Positions 8,521 to 16,981 of a stretch of DNA of 64,000 nucleotides are shown piece by piece. Each line of letters starts with the position of its first letter. The stretch's first letter is position 1. Origin of the DNA: an uncultured Flavobacteriaceae bacterium (GTDB taxonomy: Bacteria; Bacteroidota; Bacteroidia; Flavobacteriales; Flavobacteriaceae); the NCBI GenBank assembly GCA_938029725.1, contig CALHGE010000014.1, forward strand, positions 1 to 64,000, in the 5' to 3' direction. A program made the position numbers and the translations under genes. The notes beneath the pieces were generated by a model. That model saw only the letters and a program-made list of their open reading frames with translations, was not told where the DNA came from and made no database searches.

Positions 8521-8563
8521 TATTTGTTACAAATATCACAAATTGTTGTATTTATTATATTTG
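8521..8563 (+). promoter_or_regulatory. lysA promoter region: palindrome and -7 element
   Basis: TATTTGTTACAAATA (8521-8535) is a perfect 7-1-7 palindrome. TATATTTG (8556-8563) matches TAnnTTTG and would put the transcript start about 55 bp upstream of the lysA ATG. The palindrome sits where a -33 region or operator would be. Confidence 0.5.
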
Positions 8564-8624
8564 GATCTTTTTTTTTGTCAGGAAACATGAAGAAAGTTAA
8601 ATTTGGTCAAAATTGATCGTAAAA

Positions 8625-9866
8625 ATGAAAAACGCTGATTTACTTAAAATAGCTAGTACCTACGGAGATCCGGTATATGTTTATGACTCCGAAAAAATAG
8701 TTTCTCAGTTCAATAGATTGACAAACGCCTTTAATGGGGTTAAAAAATTGCAACTGAATTATGCAGTCAAGGCACTTTCCAACCTTGCCATTTTAAAACT
8801 AATGAACAGTCTAGGAAGTGGTCTCGATACGGTTTCCATTCAAGAAGTTCAATTGGGTTTGCTGGCAGGATTCAAACCTGAATCAATTATATTCACGCCT
8901 AACGGTGTATCTCTTGAAGAAATTGAAGAGGCTGCACAACTAGGCGTCAGAATCAATATCGACAACCTTTCGATTTTGGAGCAGTTTGGAAGTAAGCATC
9001 CTGACATCCCCGTATGTATTCGCATCAACCCGCATGTTATGGCAGGTGGCAATTCAAATATTTCTGTAGGTCATATCGATTCTAAATTCGGAATAAGCAT
9101 TCACCAGATTCCACATCTGCTTCGTATTGTTGATTTGACAAAAATGAATATCAACGGAATTCATATGCATACAGGAAGTGACATTCTTGATATCGACGTG
9201 TTCCTATATGCTTCGGAAATACTTTTCGAAACCGCTAAAAATTTCTCTAATCTCGACTTTATTGATTTTGGGAGCGGGTTTAAGGTTCCCTACAACGAAG
9301 GAGACATCGAAACCAATATTGAGGAATTAGGCAAAAAACTAAGTACTCGATTCAATGAATTCTGCAAAGAATATGGAAAAGCACTCACCCTAGCTTTCGA
9401 ACCCGGAAAATTTTTGGTTAGTGAAGCGGGTGTGTTTTTAGCTAAAGTAAATGTAGTCAAACAAACCACATCTACCGTATTTGCAAGCATTGATTCAGGG
9501 TTCAACCACTTTATACGCCCAATGCTTTATGGCTCTTCGCATCGCATTATCAATATATCTCACGAGAAAGGAAGGGAACGTTATTACTCCGTTGTAGGAT
9601 ATATTTGCGAGACGGACACTTTCGCAAGCAATCGAAGAATCAATGAAATTTCAGAAGGTGATATTCTATGTTTTAAAAATGCAGGTGCCTATTGTTTTAC
9701 AATGGCTAGTAACTACAATTCAAGATTTCGCCCACCAGAAGTATTATGGCATAACGGAAAAGCTATTCTAATTCGCGAACGGGAAAATTTTGACGATTTA
9801 ATTAAACATCAGCTTGATGTGAAAGACCTGTTCTCTCCTGTCAAGGAGGCCGTAAAGCTTAAATAG
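8625..9866 (+). CDS. lysA: Diaminopimelate decarboxylase
   Basis: PLP enzyme for the last step of lysine synthesis, meso-diaminopimelate to L-lysine and CO2. Alanine-racemase-like barrel: the PLP lysine is in LNYAVKAL (about residue 49), followed by GSGLDTVSIQEV, a HTGS phosphate-binding loop, an EPGKFLV motif and C-terminal NAGAYCFTMASNYNS. I use the ATG at 8625 (MKNADLL) rather than the TTG at 8613. About 413 aa, typical. Not in an operon with other lysine genes. Confidence 0.95.
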   Translation: MKNADLLKIASTYGDPVYVYDSEKIVSQFNRLTNAFNGVKKLQLNYAVKALSNLAILKLMNSLGSGLDTVSIQEVQLGLLAGFKPESIIFTPNGVSLEEIEEAAQLGVRINIDNLSILEQFGSKHPDIPVCIRINPHVMAGGNSNISVGHIDSKFGISIHQIPHLLRIVDLTKMNINGIHMHTGSDILDIDVFLYASEILFETAKNFSNLDFIDFGSGFKVPYNEGDIETNIEELGKKLSTRFNEFCKEYGKALTLAFEPGKFLVSEAGVFLAKVNVVKQTTSTVFASIDSGFNHFIRPMLYGSSHRIINISHEKGRERYYSVVGYICETDTFASNRRINEISEGDILCFKNAGAYCFTMASNYNSRFRPPEVLWHNGKAILIRERENFDDLIKHQLDVKDLFSPVKEAVKLK

Positions 9867-9944
9867 AATACGATTAAAATAAAGGTCGAGGAATTTCGTT
9901 AGTTTTGATATAGTCTTTGGACTAAATCAACAAATTTGCATCTA

Positions 9945-10472
9945 ATGAAGATAATCACCACTGCAGCTATACCTCTTATTCTTTTTCTTTCCTTATTCAC
10001 TAATACGCTTAGTGCTCAAGAAGTAACTTGGCTCACCTGGAGCGAAGCTGCCGAATTAGCAACTACAGATGAAAATCCGAAGAAAATATTTGTAGATGTG
10101 TATACCGATTGGTGCGGTTGGTGCAAGAAAATGGATAAAGACACCTTTCAAAATACTGAAGTAGCGGCGTATATGAAAGCTCATTTCTATATGGTAAAGC
10201 TAGACGGTGAAGGCAAAGAGCCGATTGAATATAAAGGGAAAACGTTCAATTTCGTGCCTTCAGGAAGAAAAGGCTACCACGAATTTGCTGCGGCTTTAAT
10301 GGGTGGCAAAATGAGCTACCCCACCACAATTTTCTTAGACGAAGAAATGAACATGCTTTCGCCAATACCAGGCTATCAAAAACCTGAGCCTTTCTTAAAT
10401 ATCGCTAAATACTTTGGTGATGATATTTATAAAGAAAAAGATTGGAAAGCCTACAGTAAAGCGGGAAAATAA
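9945..10472 (+). CDS. Exported thioredoxin-fold protein with CGWC motif
   Basis: About 175 aa. A signal peptide (about 1-24, ending in L-S-A-Q) is followed by a thioredoxin-like domain: IFVDVYTDWCGWCKKMDKDTF carries the redox pair C-G-W-C, and SYPTTIFLDEE holds the cis-proline. The YKGKTFNFVPSGRKGYHEFA insertion before the cis-Pro is a feature of the thioredoxin_7-like envelope proteins. It probably reduces or exchanges disulfides in the periplasm; partner unknown. The ATG at 9945 is preferred over the TTG at 9936. Confidence 0.88.
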   Translation: MKIITTAAIPLILFLSLFTNTLSAQEVTWLTWSEAAELATTDENPKKIFVDVYTDWCGWCKKMDKDTFQNTEVAAYMKAHFYMVKLDGEGKEPIEYKGKTFNFVPSGRKGYHEFAAALMGGKMSYPTTIFLDEEMNMLSPIPGYQKPEPFLNIAKYFGDDIYKEKDWKAYSKAGK

Positions 10473-10474
10473 AC

Positions 10475-10503
10475 AAAGGCTTCATTTTAAAAATGAAGCC
10501 TTT
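10475..10503 (+). terminator. Terminator after the thioredoxin gene
   Basis: AAAGGCTTCATTTT / AATGAAGCCTTT with a 3-base loop, starting 3 bp after the stop codon and followed by a short T run. It also faces the converging gene at 10561. Confidence 0.85.
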
Positions 10504-10560
10504 GTATTTAAAAAGGGTTTCGTAATTTTTTTAAAACCTTCTGCATAGAAAAACAAATAT

Positions 10561-11316
10561 TTACTCCGTCGATGTAGCTTCTAATACCCTAGCCTTTTTT
10601 GCTTTATTTTGACAGCGATCACACAAATCTGTTATCTTCTTTAACTCCCTAGCGCTAGCTACTTGACCTTCAAATATTTCATTCGTTCGTGCTGAATTTA
10701 TATAGGAACAATCTTGATATAAATGATAACTCTTTCCAGATTTCGTCCAATAGACATTATTTACACCTCCATTTAACAACTCTACCTGTTCTGTCTGCTC
10801 CGCATATTGTTCTTGAGATGGTGGATTAAAGTCAGTACCAGTGATTCCAGCTAGAGCAAGAGCAGCAATCGCAATACTACCTGCAATACCCTTCTGCTTT
10901 CCACTCATATTCTTGTTTGTAAAAATCAAAATAATCAAAGGCAAAAAAGCGATAACACTAATAATTAAGCCTAATTGGTTTTGAATAAAAAATTTGAATT
11001 TATTCTTTTCAGATGCAGGGTCTAATCGATTTGCCTTTTTCCAAAGAATATTACCTATCACGGCAAAAATCAATGCCCCAATAATCAAGCCTATGAGCCA
11101 AGTCATATTTACAGGAACCTCTCTTAGCTTAAAGATTGCAAAAACCTCAATACCAATTGCTACTGCCCAACTGACTATTGAAATAATTCTAAAAGTGGTC
11201 GCCTTTGATTTGTTAGCCGCAATTGGAACAAAAGAACGGCCTGAACTTTCAGCATTCGAAAGGCTATTTTCTTTGCCTACTTTAGTGATTTTTTTTGATG
11301 ATTTTCCATTTTCCAT
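10561..11316 (-). CDS. Four-helix membrane protein with C-terminal Cys-rich motif
   Basis: I do not recognise a named family. The 251-aa protein has a polar, basic N-terminus (about 1-42), four hydrophobic segments (about 45-62, 72-92, 111-132, 143-160), then a soluble C-terminus. The tail VYWTKSGKSYHLYQDCSYINSA...GQVASARELKKITDLCDRCQ resembles the small Ada-like metal-binding module (Y-H...C...C-x-x-C) seen at the end of various bacterial membrane proteins. A zinc site from His, Cys203-region and C-D-R-C is likely but inferred. Role unknown. Confidence 0.65.
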   Translation of the reverse strand: MENGKSSKKITKVGKENSLSNAESSGRSFVPIAANKSKATTFRIISIVSWAVAIGIEVFAIFKLREVPVNMTWLIGLIIGALIFAVIGNILWKKANRLDPASEKNKFKFFIQNQLGLIISVIAFLPLIILIFTNKNMSGKQKGIAGSIAIAALALAGITGTDFNPPSQEQYAEQTEQVELLNGGVNNVYWTKSGKSYHLYQDCSYINSARTNEIFEGQVASARELKKITDLCDRCQNKAKKARVLEATSTE

Positions 11317-11455
11317 TTTAAGGGGATTAAGATGATTATGTAATTCGAAGGTAATAATAAATTACACAACGAACTGATAACCAGTTAAATTGAATTCTTC
11401 TAGAAAGATGAATACAACAAATAGAATACACCCGTAACGACGATTAAGCTAGTAC

Positions 11456-12385
11456 TTACTTCCTGAAAAAGAAAGCAGCCTGATCACCTTGCCCTTCTTT
11501 GTTTAATCTCTTAGCTCGTTTTTTGTATGCTATTTTTTTAAAAAAACCTACCGATTCTTTTTGCGAAAGTGGAATATCTTTTACATACATTTCACTACCT
11601 GAGAACTGAAAATGTGTACTATCATAATCTGTTTTAAAAAAATCAAGATGTGTCATTTCAGCAAGCTTCTGCATGCTTTTCTTGGAATGCAGAAAGAAAT
11701 GCCGCGGTGCATCAAACTGAACCCAATTCGTTTTATAATGTTCCCATGCGAAAGATGAAATGGTAGGAATTCTAATAATACAAACCCCATCAGGAGCTAA
11801 TAACTGAAATACTTTCTGAAGGCTTTCAATAGGGTCATTGATATGTTCAAAAGAGTGATGAAAGCTTATAATATCCCAAGTTCCAGAAATAGTATGAATG
11901 CTTGAATTTTTAATCTTCAAGCCATTGGTATAGGTAATGTCTTTGTCAAGATATGGATCACAGCCTAGGATATTCGTAAAACCAACTTCAGCCAAAGGAT
12001 AAAGAAAACTTTGCCCATTACCACAGCCTACGTCTAAAATTCTAGTATGTTTCTGAACATTTAAGCCTTGGAACAGATCATAATCTCCTTTCCCTGTAAG
12101 GTATCTAGCTATTTTATAAAAAGGATGTGAATGATTTACAAGAGACGCATATTTCAAGCGTCTAATTCTACCCTTAAGACCTTTGAATTTTTTTCCACTA
12201 TATGCCCCAAAACTGTAGTATTGCTCTGGATAGTATCGAGACATATCCTCAGGAATACTGGCTATCTGCAAACAATTACAATCGTTACATAGAAAATAGT
12301 CAAATTCATCACGCAAGCCAAACATCATTTCCTTAGCACTGTATTCTGTATTGTTTTCGGAGTTACCGCAAATTCTACATACCAT
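11456..12385 (-). CDS. Class I SAM-dependent methyltransferase with N-terminal zinc-ribbon
   Basis: At 309 aa, it begins with two cysteine pairs (C-R-I-C at 3-6 and C-N-D-C near 33-36) that fit a small zinc ribbon. The methyltransferase domain has motif I ILDVGCGNGQ (about 116-125) and the FHHSFEHINDP segment typical of Methyltransf_23 enzymes that act in surface polysaccharide or sugar-lipid pathways. No glycan genes are nearby to fix the substrate. It lies 31 bp downstream of guaB on the same strand, so it may be cotranscribed with it. Confidence 0.82.
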   Translation of the reverse strand: MVCRICGNSENNTEYSAKEMMFGLRDEFDYFLCNDCNCLQIASIPEDMSRYYPEQYYSFGAYSGKKFKGLKGRIRRLKYASLVNHSHPFYKIARYLTGKGDYDLFQGLNVQKHTRILDVGCGNGQSFLYPLAEVGFTNILGCDPYLDKDITYTNGLKIKNSSIHTISGTWDIISFHHSFEHINDPIESLQKVFQLLAPDGVCIIRIPTISSFAWEHYKTNWVQFDAPRHFFLHSKKSMQKLAEMTHLDFFKTDYDSTHFQFSGSEMYVKDIPLSQKESVGFFKKIAYKKRAKRLNKEGQGDQAAFFFRK

Positions 12386-12416
12386 TAGACGTTTTATTGA
12401 GTTTAGTATTCAGTAC

Positions 12417-13889
12417 CTATCTACTATAATTCGGTGACTCTTTAGTGATCGTTACATCATGTGGGTGACTCTCATTAATTCCACTAGCGGTTATCTTAAC
12501 GAAGCGCCCCGTATCTTGCAGTGTTGCAATATCTTTAGCACCACAATACCCCATACCTGCCCTTAGTCCACCGACGAATTGGTGAATACTTTCTAGCAAA
12601 TCTCCTTTATAAGGCACACGACCTACAATACCTTCAGGTACTAGTTTCTTAATGTCATCTTCTACATCTTGAAAATAACGATCTTTAGAACCTTGCTTCA
12701 TGGCTTCAACTGACCCCATACCTCGGTATGATTTGAATTTTCGGCCTTCATAAATAATGGTTTCACCAGGTGACTCTGTCGTACCTGCTAATAAAGAACC
12801 CAACATTACGGTATCAGCGCCTGCTGCAATTGCTTTAGGAATATCACCGGTGTAGCGAATACCACCATCTGCAATTACAGGAACGCCGCTGCCTTTGATA
12901 GCTGCCGCAACCTCTAATACTGCAGAAAATTGAGGAAAACCTACACCAGCAACGACTCTAGTAGTACAAATAGAACCTGGTCCAATACCTACTTTTACTG
13001 CATCTGCGCCTGCTTCAACTAAGTATTTAGCCGCTGCACCAGTAGCGATATTACCAACAATAACTTCTAAATCAGGAAACTTTTGTTTTACTGCTTTCAA
13101 TACAGTAACCACCCCTTTGGTATGACCATGTGCGGTATCAATAACTACTGCATCTACTCCTGCGTTCACTAATGCTTCAGCCCTGTCTACGGCATCTCCA
13201 GTAACACCTAATGCTGCCGCAACACGCAGCCTTCCATATTGATCTTTATTCGCGCTAGGCTTCTGTGTAAGCTTGGTAATATCACGAAACGTAATCAAAC
13301 CTACCAACTTATCGTTTTTATCAACTACCGGAAGTTTTTCAATTTTATGTTGTTGTAGAATATCTTCGGCCTCTGCCAATGAGGTTCCTTCAGCAGCCGT
13401 GACCAAATTTTCAGATGTCATTACTTCTGAAATTGGGCGATCATTATTTTTTTCAAAACGTAAATCACGATTTGTTACTATACCAATCAACTTACCTGCA
13501 TCATCCACAATCGGAATACCACCAATACTATGTTCTTTCATATTTGCTTTCGCATCACTAACCTTTGAATTCAAAGGCATAGTAACCGGGTCTAGTATCA
13601 TGCCACTTTCAGCACGTTTTACCTTGCGAACCTTAATCGCTTGCTGTTCAATCGTCATATTCTTGTGCAAAACACCAATACCACCTTCTTGAGCAATGGC
13701 GATTGCCATGCGCGATTCTGTAACGGTATCCATAGCTGCTGAAACGATAGGAACGTTGATGGTAATATTACGTGTGAATTTCGCCTGTATATTGACTTCT
13801 CTAGGAAGTACGTCAGAAAAAGCAGGGACTAAGAGTACGTCGTCATACGTGAGACCTTCTCCAACAATTTTATCAAGATGAGCTTGCAT
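12417..13889 (-). CDS. guaB: IMP dehydrogenase
   Basis: Oxidises IMP to XMP with NAD, the committed step of guanine nucleotide synthesis. 490 aa, full length. Catalytic barrel interrupted by two CBS domains (about 95-210, containing [10 protein letters not shown] and [10 protein letters not shown]). The active-site loop [15 protein letters not shown] holds the catalytic Cys; phosphate site [11 protein letters not shown] and the mobile flap Y-R-G-M-G-S-V follow. A TACTTTTG -7 element lies just upstream. guaA is not in the window. Confidence 0.98.
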   Translation of the reverse strand: MQAHLDKIVGEGLTYDDVLLVPAFSDVLPREVNIQAKFTRNITINVPIVSAAMDTVTESRMAIAIAQEGGIGVLHKNMTIEQQAIKVRKVKRAESGMILDPVTMPLNSKVSDAKANMKEHSIGGIPIVDDAGKLIGIVTNRDLRFEKNNDRPISEVMTSENLVTAAEGTSLAEAEDILQQHKIEKLPVVDKNDKLVGLITFRDITKLTQKPSANKDQYGRLRVAAALGVTGDAVDRAEALVNAGVDAVVIDTAHGHTKGVVTVLKAVKQKFPDLEVIVGNIATGAAAKYLVEAGADAVKVGIGPGSICTTRVVAGVGFPQFSAVLEVAAAIKGSGVPVIADGGIRYTGDIPKAIAAGADTVMLGSLLAGTTESPGETIIYEGRKFKSYRGMGSVEAMKQGSKDRYFQDVEDDIKKLVPEGIVGRVPYKGDLLESIHQFVGGLRAGMGYCGAKDIATLQDTGRFVKITASGINESHPHDVTITKESPNYSR

Positions 13890-13905
13890 AGCAATTAAGG
13901 ATTAA

Positions 13906-13920
13906 TTGCATGCAAAAGTA
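13906..13920 (-). promoter_or_regulatory. guaB promoter -7 element and palindrome
   Basis: On the minus strand TACTTTTG (13913-13920) matches TAnnTTTG. It overlaps the perfect palindrome TTGCATGCAA (13906-13915), just upstream of the guaB ATG at 13889. The palindrome could be an operator (inference). Confidence 0.45.
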
Positions 13921-13949
13921 GGTAAAAAAGAAGAAAGAACCCTGCGCTG

Positions 13950-13970
13950 AAAGAACAAAGATGAAAGACC
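13950..13970. repeat. Degenerate 7-bp repeats
   Basis: Three consecutive related heptamers, AAAGAAC AAAGATG AAAGACC, in the short spacer between guaB and the 4-TM gene. They resemble the exact heptamer arrays at 7714 and 51049 in unit length only. Confidence 0.5.
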
Positions 13971-13990
13971 GTTCTAGACAAGGACGGTGT

Positions 13991-14488
13991 CTATCTTTTA
14001 GCAGACAAAAAAATCAATTGATAAAGAACTAAAATTACTGATATACTGAAGGTTGCCGTCATAAGGAACCCCGAAAAGATGATCACATATTTCATCCATA
14101 GCACACCTGTCCAAAGAAAATAGATTCCTCCAAAAGTTAGTACTACCGATAAGAAAGGTTCGACAGTTAAGAAAAGTTTTAATTTTTTGGAAAGTTTCGT
14201 TAGCCATACCAAGCCTCCCAACAGAAAGAAAATAAATGACATAGAAAGAATGTGGGTGTGTACAATGGTTAACATTTCACGGTCACTTTTCTTGAACTTC
14301 ATCACCTCAGCATCTTCATCTTCTTCGTTACCAGTATAATTTTCTACAATTCCGTTAGGTGAAGTTGTGCTGGTTTGAGAAACAAATAGTAAACCCGTAA
14401 AAAAACCAATAGATAGAATGAGAACAAAGGCCCCAATAAAGATTTTTATTTCCTTCGGAAAAGAAGACAATAGCCCATTATACGTCAT
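13991..14488 (-). CDS. Four-TM membrane protein of the FMN/porin operon
   Basis: Not a family I can name. The 165-aa protein has TM1 (about 16-36), an acidic extracytoplasmic loop (about 40-72, G-N-E-E-D-E-D-A-E), then TM2-TM4 (about 80-158). Its only two histidines, H77 and H79 in T-I-V-H-T-H-I, lie at the start of TM2 and might bind a cofactor or quinone (speculative). The start codon overlaps the stop of the FMN protein by one base (TAATG), so the two are translationally coupled. Likely inner-membrane partner of the flavoprotein. Confidence 0.7.
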   Translation of the reverse strand: MTYNGLLSSFPKEIKIFIGAFVLILSIGFFTGLLFVSQTSTTSPNGIVENYTGNEEDEDAEVMKFKKSDREMLTIVHTHILSMSFIFFLLGGLVWLTKLSKKLKLFLTVEPFLSVVLTFGGIYFLWTGVLWMKYVIIFSGFLMTATFSISVILVLYQLIFLSAKR

Positions 14489-15024
14489 TATAAGGCTTCG
14501 TTTGCTTGAAGAATGGCTATCGTCTGAAATAAATCATCCATAGCATTGGTCATTGACCGAACAGAAATTGTTGCACCGGCAATACCATCTATATTTGATT
14601 CATGGTCAACACGGTCGCCACCAGTTTTACCTAAAAATTGTTTTAACCATCTTTTACTGCCTATCTCACCACCATACTCTTCACGGTAAATAAGCACTTT
14701 TGCGTGTTTCACTTTCAAATCAAGGTCTAGAATAACGAGATAGTCAAAATTGGCAGTCTTGCTTGGAGCCTGATCAACAAAAGCATAACCAAGCAGCACA
14801 TCTTCACTGCTAAGCCGATAAAACTTATCTGCCGTAAGTTCGTTTGGCAGCTTTTCTTTTAGAGCTGCAGAGAATACAACAGCTTCCATTTTGAAGTCTT
14901 CAATCTCAAATGCTTTTCCGACTTCTTTTAGAACTCTCTTCTGAACATTCTTAGGAAGACCAAAACCAAATAGCAAGCCTATGGCGAAAGTGAAAATGCC
15001 AATAAATTTGAATTTCTTAAGCAT
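14488..15024 (-). CDS. FMN-binding domain protein (covalently flavinylated), exported
   Basis: About 178 aa. An N-terminal membrane anchor or signal (about 5-24) is followed by an FMN_bind domain like that of NqrC/RnfG. The motif DGIAGAT (146-152) matches the D-x-x-[S/A]-G-A-T consensus in which the threonine (T152) receives FMN by a phosphoester bond from ApbE-type transferases. The domain should face the periplasm. ATG at 15024 is used (the track start is TTG). Coupled to the downstream 4-TM gene and 123 bp from the upstream porin gene. Confidence 0.85.
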   Translation of the reverse strand: MLKKFKFIGIFTFAIGLLFGFGLPKNVQKRVLKEVGKAFEIEDFKMEAVVFSAALKEKLPNELTADKFYRLSSEDVLLGYAFVDQAPSKTANFDYLVILDLDLKVKHAKVLIYREEYGGEIGSKRWLKQFLGKTGGDRVDHESNIDGIAGATISVRSMTNAMDDLFQTIAILQANEAL

Positions 15025-15147
15025 GGGCAAATGTATTAATTTAGAATCAATCTCAATAATAAGCGCCTTATTATTTTACGATTATTACTAATCCCTCTCC
15101 TTTAATTTTTATAAAACTTGACCAGGTACTAAACACTTAACATTTTT

Positions 15148-16332
15148 TTAAAACCAAACTCCGATTCCGAAGTTCAACCTATCTTTTGTATCTGTATCAG
15201 ATGCATTAGAACGGAACTGATAATCACCTTTCACAACTACGCCTGGAGCAATATGATAGGTAAGACCTGTAGTCACATCCGTTCTATCATAAGCCTGATT
15301 GGCAATCAAATCACCTGCGGTATCAGCATGAGTATTGAACTTCTCATAGCGGGTAAAAGCAAATAATTTTTGTTCTTTTGTGCGTGGTAAAAGATTGTAT
15401 GCCCCTTCTACATAAAAGCCTTGCAAAACACTACCTAAATCTCTACCTGTAAGGCTGTTATACTTATCTGTGTCAGAAAGCGAAGCATGAATGAATTGTC
15501 CTCTAGCTGTAAAACGCTCGTAAGCGTAACGGGCATCTAGACCAATCATGCTTATGCCAATATTCGCACCTTCGCGTGTTTCAACCTCATCTTCCGCTTG
15601 TGTTTGACCGAAATACCCTGAAAGGCCTAATCGAAGGCCTGGAATACCATAGTAATCCAATTTAGTAGATAAAGTGGGACTATCAACTGTTGATTGTATT
15701 GCCTTTTGGCGACCACTTCGAAGTCCGTTAGAACCTTTTAAAAACCCAGAAACTCCACCTTCACCATCTGGTGTTGTTGATTTAAATCCGTTAAAAACGT
15801 ATGCTTGATACCCTAAAGAAATATCATTGAATCGCCCGGCCACGCCAATACCGATTTCACGCCAAGTTGTAGGAACAATTACATTATCCATGGCGGGTCG
15901 CTCAGTACCGTTAAAAGTGGTTGGTTCGTGAAATTCATTTATTATTCCCATAGGCACTAACATCAATCCACCTCGCAGACTAATATTACTTCCAACTGCG
16001 TAGTTTACAAAAGCTTGCTCTACAAAAACTTCATTTACATGTTCGAATTCTACCTCCGTAACAAACTGGGTTTTTTCATTAAAACGATATCCAAATAACA
16101 AAACCAATCTTTGAATATCCAACTCCCCATTATCTCCTTCAGGCTGATTGTATAGGATTTCTCCATAAGCTCCTACAGTAACAGCTGAACCATAATTTCC
16201 TGACAACAGACGTTGTGCAGCATTTAACTGTGACTGCGGTATTAAAGTAATCGAATCAGTCTTGGTTTGAGCAAAGCAAAATGATGTGATTAAGAAAAAG
16301 AAAAGGCTTCGTAAAAGTTGTTCTCTTGACAT
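15148..16332 (-). CDS. Outer-membrane porin (OprO/OprP-like)
   Basis: 394 aa with a signal peptide (about 1-21, S-F-C-F-A-Q). The mature part has many alternating aromatic/polar strands, an early VGAYGEILYN strand, an RGGLMLVPMGIINEFHEPTTFNG segment as in phosphate-selective-porin-like proteins, and a C-terminus ending in GVWF, a beta-signal with terminal Phe. It would form a diffusion channel. It is first in the porin-FMN-4TM operon, so it may admit the substrate or electron acceptor of that system. Confidence 0.88.
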   Translation of the reverse strand: MSREQLLRSLFFFLITSFCFAQTKTDSITLIPQSQLNAAQRLLSGNYGSAVTVGAYGEILYNQPEGDNGELDIQRLVLLFGYRFNEKTQFVTEVEFEHVNEVFVEQAFVNYAVGSNISLRGGLMLVPMGIINEFHEPTTFNGTERPAMDNVIVPTTWREIGIGVAGRFNDISLGYQAYVFNGFKSTTPDGEGGVSGFLKGSNGLRSGRQKAIQSTVDSPTLSTKLDYYGIPGLRLGLSGYFGQTQAEDEVETREGANIGISMIGLDARYAYERFTARGQFIHASLSDTDKYNSLTGRDLGSVLQGFYVEGAYNLLPRTKEQKLFAFTRYEKFNTHADTAGDLIANQAYDRTDVTTGLTYHIAPGVVVKGDYQFRSNASDTDTKDRLNFGIGVWF

Positions 16333-16408
16333 TGTTTTTATTTAGACTCGTTATAGATAGTTGGTTTTTCAAAGCGCAAATTTAACATCAAAATTGTATT
16401 ACACAAAC

Positions 16409-16433
16409 TTTATTTATATTAAATCTAAATAAA
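16409..16433. promoter_or_regulatory. Near-perfect palindrome upstream of the porin operon
   Basis: TTTATTTATAT, three bases, ATCTAAATAAA: 10 of 11 arm positions pair. It lies about 77 bp upstream of the porin start, in the divergent spacer. The length and form suit a metalloregulator-type operator, which is inference only. Confidence 0.5.
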
Positions 16434-16538
16434 AACAAAGATTTAAGATTGCTGAAACAAAAACACAATAAGTCATCACAAAACTTCAAATAGAAGTTCA
16501 TTTTCATTATGATCTATGAACATAACAAACATAATTCG

Positions 16539-16565
16539 TCTTATTTTTAATTAATCTAAATAAGA
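16539..16565. promoter_or_regulatory. Second palindrome, near the divergent gene at 16622
   Basis: TCTTATTT, eleven bases, AAATAAGA: perfect 8-bp arms. The inner ATCTAAATAA half matches the right arm of the palindrome at 16409, suggesting the same regulator on both promoters. Confidence 0.45.
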
Positions 16566-16621
16566 ATAGTATTTTTGAACTCTGATCTAAAACATAAATC
16601 TCTCTAAATAATTGATATCTC

Positions 16622-16981
16622 ATGCAAGACATACACCCCATATACCACAACAAATTTGGTGTTTCTTTTCATTGGAAAAGGAATAGCGTAAAAGAAATCA
16701 TGAAAGTGCAAATCGTCTTCAGAGATACAGGCATGTTATTGTCTACCGAAGAACTGACTCAGTTTTCAAAAAACATAAAGTACACCAAGAACAATGAGAG
16801 CCTTTGTAGTGATTGTAAGCAAAATGATTCTTGTAAAGCACTTATAGTTACTTCACCAGCAAAACAAATAACCTTTGCTATGAATGCTAAAGAATTGGCT
16901 GCCGTAGAAGACTTGATAGAAGGCACACTCTTTCAAATGAATTTGGATACCTATTTGGGAGGTATCTGCAACGGCGCTTAG
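16622..16981 (+). CDS. Small conserved cytoplasmic protein (possibly DUF6686-like)
   Basis: 119 aa, no signal peptide. Pattern: YHNKFGVSFHWKR....KVQIVFRDTGMLLSTEELTQF, then a cysteine cluster C-S-D-C-K-Q-N-D-S-C, then TFAMNAKELAAVEDLIEGT. This resembles a short flavobacterial family (I believe DUF6686, unverified). The three cysteines could bind metal. It is divergent from the porin/FMN operon with shared palindromes between, and its stop overlaps the converging HMG-CoA lyase stop by a few bases. Confidence 0.65.
   Translation: MQDIHPIYHNKFGVSFHWKRNSVKEIMKVQIVFRDTGMLLSTEELTQFSKNIKYTKNNESLCSDCKQNDSCKALIVTSPAKQITFAMNAKELAAVEDLIEGTLFQMNLDTYLGGICNGA

Noticed and set aside
13998-14207. 69-aa minus-strand ORF
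   Set aside because: It lies inside the 4-TM gene in another frame and its sequence shows no coherent membrane or domain pattern.
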